Shown here in pieces: positions 61,315 to 64,000 of a DNA stretch of 64,000 nucleotides. Origin of the DNA: Pyxidicoccus sp. MSG2 (GTDB lineage: Bacteria > Myxococcota > Myxococcia > Myxococcales > Myxococcaceae); assembly GCF_026626705.1 (NCBI RefSeq), contig NZ_JAPNKC010000001.1, positions 7,272,001 to 7,336,000 on the forward strand. Reading direction: 5' to 3'. Below the pieces are notes generated by a model. It searched no databases. It had not been told where the DNA came from and saw only the letters and a list, made by a program, of their open reading frames with translations. Both the position numbers and the translations under genes were made by a program. The number at the start of each line of letters is the position of its first letter. Position 1 is the stretch's first letter.

Positions 61315-63449
61315 AACGCCTCTCCAATCGACAGGTGCAGCGCGCACAGGCCGTCCGGGGCGCCAGCGAACGTAGCTCCGCGAGTCCTCGGACCGGTGGT
61401 GCTCCAGCTGCTGCCAATGCCGAAGCAGCCTCCGGATTCGGGATAGATGTACCCCGGGGTGGTGACGGGCAATCCCCTGCCGATGTTCAACCGCCGCGCG
61501 ATGTCCAGCCGCACGGGCCCGACGACGGTGAGGTAGCGAAGCCCCAGTCCCAGCGCGTGGTAGTGGTCGGGACCGAACAGTTTGGGACTGCCGGTCGAAC
61601 TGAAGTCCGCAATCCCCACCAGGCCGGAGTCATAGAAGGCCGCCACCACGAGGCTCTCGGTGAACTGGTAGCGCACCTCCAGCGAGCTCTCGAAGAGGCT
61701 GTTGCCGCCCACCGGCACGGTGTCCCACTGCTCGTTCTGCGACAGCACGGTGGTGGACTGGCCGCCTCCAATGGGCTCGTCCACCGTCTCGGGCAGGGCG
61801 GCCATGGGGGACAGGCGCTGGCCGTTGAATCCGCGCATGGCGGTGGCGCCGCCGGAGAAGAAGCGGGTGACGACGGAGCTCTGCCCGTTGCCTGCCGGGT
61901 TCAGCGTCCCCATCCGTAGCTTCAGCCCGAGGACGAGCCGCTTGTCCTCGTCCAGGGGCCGGAAGAAGCGCACGTCCGGCAGCAGGCGCACGTAGGTGTA
62001 GTCGCCGAAAAAGGGGCCACCGCCCTTCTGCACGGACAGCGCCAGGTAGTAGCCGTCGCGGGGTTCAATGGGGTCGTCCCGGCGGTCCCAGGCGAAGGCC
62101 ACCTCCAGGAAGCTCAGCGCCACGTCGCACTGGGTGACGTTGTTCGGGCAGCCCAGGACGATGGGCGGCACCGCCGCGTCCGCGCTGACGCGCCCGGTGA
62201 GCCGGTACACCTGGAGGTTGTACGAGGGGAAGATGGAGAAGCTGGGGTGCGGCTGCCAGATGACGCCCGCCTGGAGCTTCCCGCCCCAGAAGTCGTACGC
62301 CTGCTCCAGGCCGCGCTCGGCGGTGAGCGAGGTCTGCAGGCGCAAGTCACGGAAGAGGAAGCGCGGCTGCTCGAACTCGGTGGTGACTTCGAAGACGGGG
62401 CCGGCCTTGCTGCGGTTGAAGACGTTGGGGATGAAGGCGTAGCCCAGGCGGCCGCGCACGGTGAAGCGGCGCAGGCCACCCCGGAAGTTGCGGTGCGTCC
62501 ACTCGCCCAGCACGCGCGCCTCCTGCCGCGCGGCGTCGATGCCGAGGCCGCCGCCCAGCCGCACTGAGCGGAAGGGCGACTCCCGCACGTCCACCACCAC
62601 CGGCACCGTGCCGGACTCCCGGTCCGGCGCCCCGCGGTTCACCTTCACCGCGCCGAACACACCCATGCGGAACACGCGCGCCTGGGCCTCGGCCAGCGCC
62701 GTCTCGCTGTACCAGTCCCCCTTCTTCAGGCTGCCCTGCACCTGCTCGATGATGCGTCGCGGCGGCACCTGGGGGTTGGCGTCCGTGGCGACGAAGGTGT
62801 TGCCGAAGCGGTAGCGCAGGCCCGGAACGATGCGCAGGTCCACCGTGGCCTCTTTCGTGGCCAGGTCCACCCGCACCTCGCCGCCGGCCTCCGCCTCCGC
62901 GTAGCCCAACTCCCGCAGCCGGTCCTGGACCAGGCCCTTCGTCTCCTCCCAGGTCTCCTCGCGGAAGATGTCCCCCTTCTTGATGGGGAGGTCCGTCATC
63001 ACCCGGGCGCGGTGTTCCTCCTGGAACTCCCGAGGCAGCGTGTCCAGGCCCGTTACCTGGATGTCGGTGATGTGGGTGGGCTCGCCCTCCTTCACCTTCA
63101 CCTGGAGGGAGACCGCGTTGGCCCCCTCCGGCTTCACCTCGCTGGAGAGGACCTCCGCCGCGTAGAAGCCCTGCGCCTGGTAGTAGCGCTGGATGCGGCG
63201 CAGGTCCGCCTGCCAGGCATTGGCGTCGAAGTAGCGCGGCCCGCCGAAGGGCCAGAAGCCCCACCAGGGTGTCTCCGTGGTGAGGATGCGTTCCTTGATG
63301 TCGCCCTCGGCGACCGCCTTCGTGCCCTCGATGTTCAGGTCATTGACCTTGGGGCCGGAAGGGCGCTCCTGCGTGGTGGCACAGGCGGCCAGCAGCAGGA
63401 GCGCGGCAGTGGTGGCGAGGCGGAGGGTTCGGGGATGGGCGGCGGCCAC
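61311..63449 (-). CDS. tamA: TamA-like Omp85 outer membrane protein (predicted lipoprotein)
   Basis: 712 residues from a GTG at 63449. The N-terminus LATTAALLLLAACATT has a perfect lipobox, unusual for Omp85 proteins. Three POTRA-like domains follow (GTKAVAEGDIKERILTTETP, QGFYAAEVLSSEVKP, RYRFGNTFVATDANPQVPPR), then a 16-strand-type barrel with the lid motif GATAMRGFNGQRLSPM (the VRGF equivalent) and C-terminal VRLDIARRLNIGRGLP. TamA inserts outer-membrane proteins or helps TamB transport. tamB starts by overlapping this stop as TTGA. Barrel substrate unknown. Confidence 0.92.
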   Translation of the reverse strand: MAAAHPRTLRLATTAALLLLAACATTQERPSGPKVNDLNIEGTKAVAEGDIKERILTTETPWWGFWPFGGPRYFDANAWQADLRRIQRYYQAQGFYAAEVLSSEVKPEGANAVSLQVKVKEGEPTHITDIQVTGLDTLPREFQEEHRARVMTDLPIKKGDIFREETWEETKGLVQDRLRELGYAEAEAGGEVRVDLATKEATVDLRIVPGLRYRFGNTFVATDANPQVPPRRIIEQVQGSLKKGDWYSETALAEAQARVFRMGVFGAVKVNRGAPDRESGTVPVVVDVRESPFRSVRLGGGLGIDAARQEARVLGEWTHRNFRGGLRRFTVRGRLGYAFIPNVFNRSKAGPVFEVTTEFEQPRFLFRDLRLQTSLTAERGLEQAYDFWGGKLQAGVIWQPHPSFSIFPSYNLQVYRLTGRVSADAAVPPIVLGCPNNVTQCDVALSFLEVAFAWDRRDDPIEPRDGYYLALSVQKGGGPFFGDYTYVRLLPDVRFFRPLDEDKRLVLGLKLRMGTLNPAGNGQSSVVTRFFSGGATAMRGFNGQRLSPMAALPETVDEPIGGGQSTTVLSQNEQWDTVPVGGNSLFESSLEVRYQFTESLVVAAFYDSGLVGIADFSSTGSPKLFGPDHYHALGLGLRYLTVVGPVRLDIARRLNIGRGLPVTTPGYIYPESGGCFGIGSSWSTTGPRTRGATFAGAPDGLCALHLSIGEAF

Positions 63450-63628
63450 GGAGGGCGTTCTTAATCCCTGTGCGCGCCGCTGACTCTCCCCTTCCCAACG
63501 GAAATTCGCCCCACTGTCGCATTCCGAGACCTGCGCGGAGTCAACAGTGTCCGGTGTCTCGCGCAGACAACCCCTCGTAATACAGCGACACGTGCAAGAC
63601 GGTCCGAGGTGCGCAAGATTGGCACCCT

Positions 63629-63937
63629 ATGTCCCTGTCCTGGCGAATGAGAGTTCTGGGGTTCTCCGCGCTGGCGCTGTTCGGCTCCGCGTGCGGCGTG
63701 GACGATGACGAGGTGGTGAAGCTGAAGGAGGGCGAGAGCTTCGCGGACGCGGCCTACTGCGGCTCGTTCGGCTGCGAGGACCCGTACCAGCTGTGCGCCG
63801 AAATCTTCCTGGAGTTCGGCCGCTCGCCCCCGCTGTGCGTCTACGACGACGTCTGCGAGCGCCTGGAGTGCGCCAACTCCAACCGCCGGTGCGCCGTGTT
63901 CGACGGCTTCCCCGGCCAGGTGAAGTGCATCGACTGA
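63629..63937 (+). CDS. Small Cys-rich lipoprotein
   Basis: 102 residues from the ATG at 63629 (an ATG at 63647 is an alternative). The signal ends LGFSALALFGSACGV, a lipobox. The mature chain is acidic at first (DDDEVVKLKEGESF) and then has eight more Cys residues in about 80 positions (YCGSFGCEDPYQLC, PPLCVYDDVCERLEC, NRRCAVFDG, VKCID), which could form four disulfides. Such small secreted Cys-rich lipoproteins are frequent and uncharacterised in myxobacteria. No ribosome site is clear. It is divergent from tamA across 179 bases. Confidence 0.72.
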   Translation: MSLSWRMRVLGFSALALFGSACGVDDDEVVKLKEGESFADAAYCGSFGCEDPYQLCAEIFLEFGRSPPLCVYDDVCERLECANSNRRCAVFDGFPGQVKCID

Positions 63938-63952
63938 AGTGAAGGGGCCCCG

Positions 63953-63979
63953 GCGCCCGGAACGTGTGCTCCGGGGCGC
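63953..63979 (+). terminator. Possible hairpin after the Cys-rich lipoprotein gene
   Basis: GCGCCCGG (63953-63960) pairs with CCGGGGCGC (63971-63979) with one bulged G and a 10-base loop, 15 bases past the stop. Confidence 0.35.
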
Positions 63980-64000
63980 GAGGTCCTCGTCGCCAGCGCC

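Noticed and set aside
63555..63569. TGTCT-N5-AGACA palindrome between tamA and the small lipoprotein gene
   Set aside because: Only 5-bp arms, expected by chance in this length of sequence.

Overview
The window looks like chromosomal DNA of a myxobacterium, most likely Myxococcaceae. This is an inference from very high GC with near-saturated G/C third codon positions, a large Ser/Thr kinase-ATPase-TPR regulator, many secreted lipoproteins of unknown role, a TonB system beside a secreted repeat protein, and a TamA/TamB pair. No species-level marker is present, and I see no rRNA, complete tRNA, CRISPR array, transposase or phage gene.

Layout. 1-6 kb: the end of a KAS III (FabH-like) synthase, a kinase-ATPase-TPR protein coupled to a zinc-ribbon methyltransferase, and a convergent SDR lacking the family tyrosine. 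6-10 kb: two small regulator cassettes, an XRE regulator divergent from a membrane protein across a palindrome, and a MerR/TipA-type regulator in operon with an MFS exporter behind a 19-bp-spacer promoter. 10-18.7 kb: a bicovalent-type FAD oxidase, a pectinacetylesterase-like lipoprotein, an AidB-like dehydrogenase coupled to an acyl-CoA ligase, a FIST sensor and an alpha/beta-hydrolase lipoprotein. 18.9-24 kb: a P-type cation ATPase, a DUF547 protein, a Rieske oxygenase and a tiny Cys protein. 24-30 kb: TolC divergent from MarR, then exbB-exbD-tonB divergent from a two-repeat lipoprotein. 30-35.3 kb: an aldo-keto reductase, a sigma/AraC/DoxX run, a DUF2892 protein and a GH13 enzyme. 35.4-39.3 kb: two tandem BNR-repeat lipoproteins.

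39.5-51.7 kb is the most coherent block: a long operon of a Gln-rich coiled-coil membrane protein, MoxR ATPase, exported membrane protein, ABC ATPase and permease, DUF58, and two von Willebrand A (VWA) membrane proteins. Almost every junction overlaps by a few bases. The one apparent gap is bridged exactly by a 31-codon reading frame with ATGA overlaps at both ends. The gene set resembles MoxR/DUF58/VWA (Bat-type) envelope-maintenance clusters with an ABC transporter inserted.

51.7-56.5 kb: a tandem array of about 60-base hairpins with compensatory stem changes, an AlkD-like protein carrying a histone-H1-like tail, a perfect 19-bp inverted repeat, and two secreted lipoproteins. 56.5-63.4 kb: a tamA-tamB operon in which tamB carries an apparent one-base frameshift. 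The window ends with a small Cys-rich lipoprotein.

Regulation is unusually legible. Perfect or near-perfect palindromes sit at the promoters of the XRE, MerR, MarR/TolC, MoxR-operon and lysozyme-like genes, and strong hairpins separate most convergent gene pairs.
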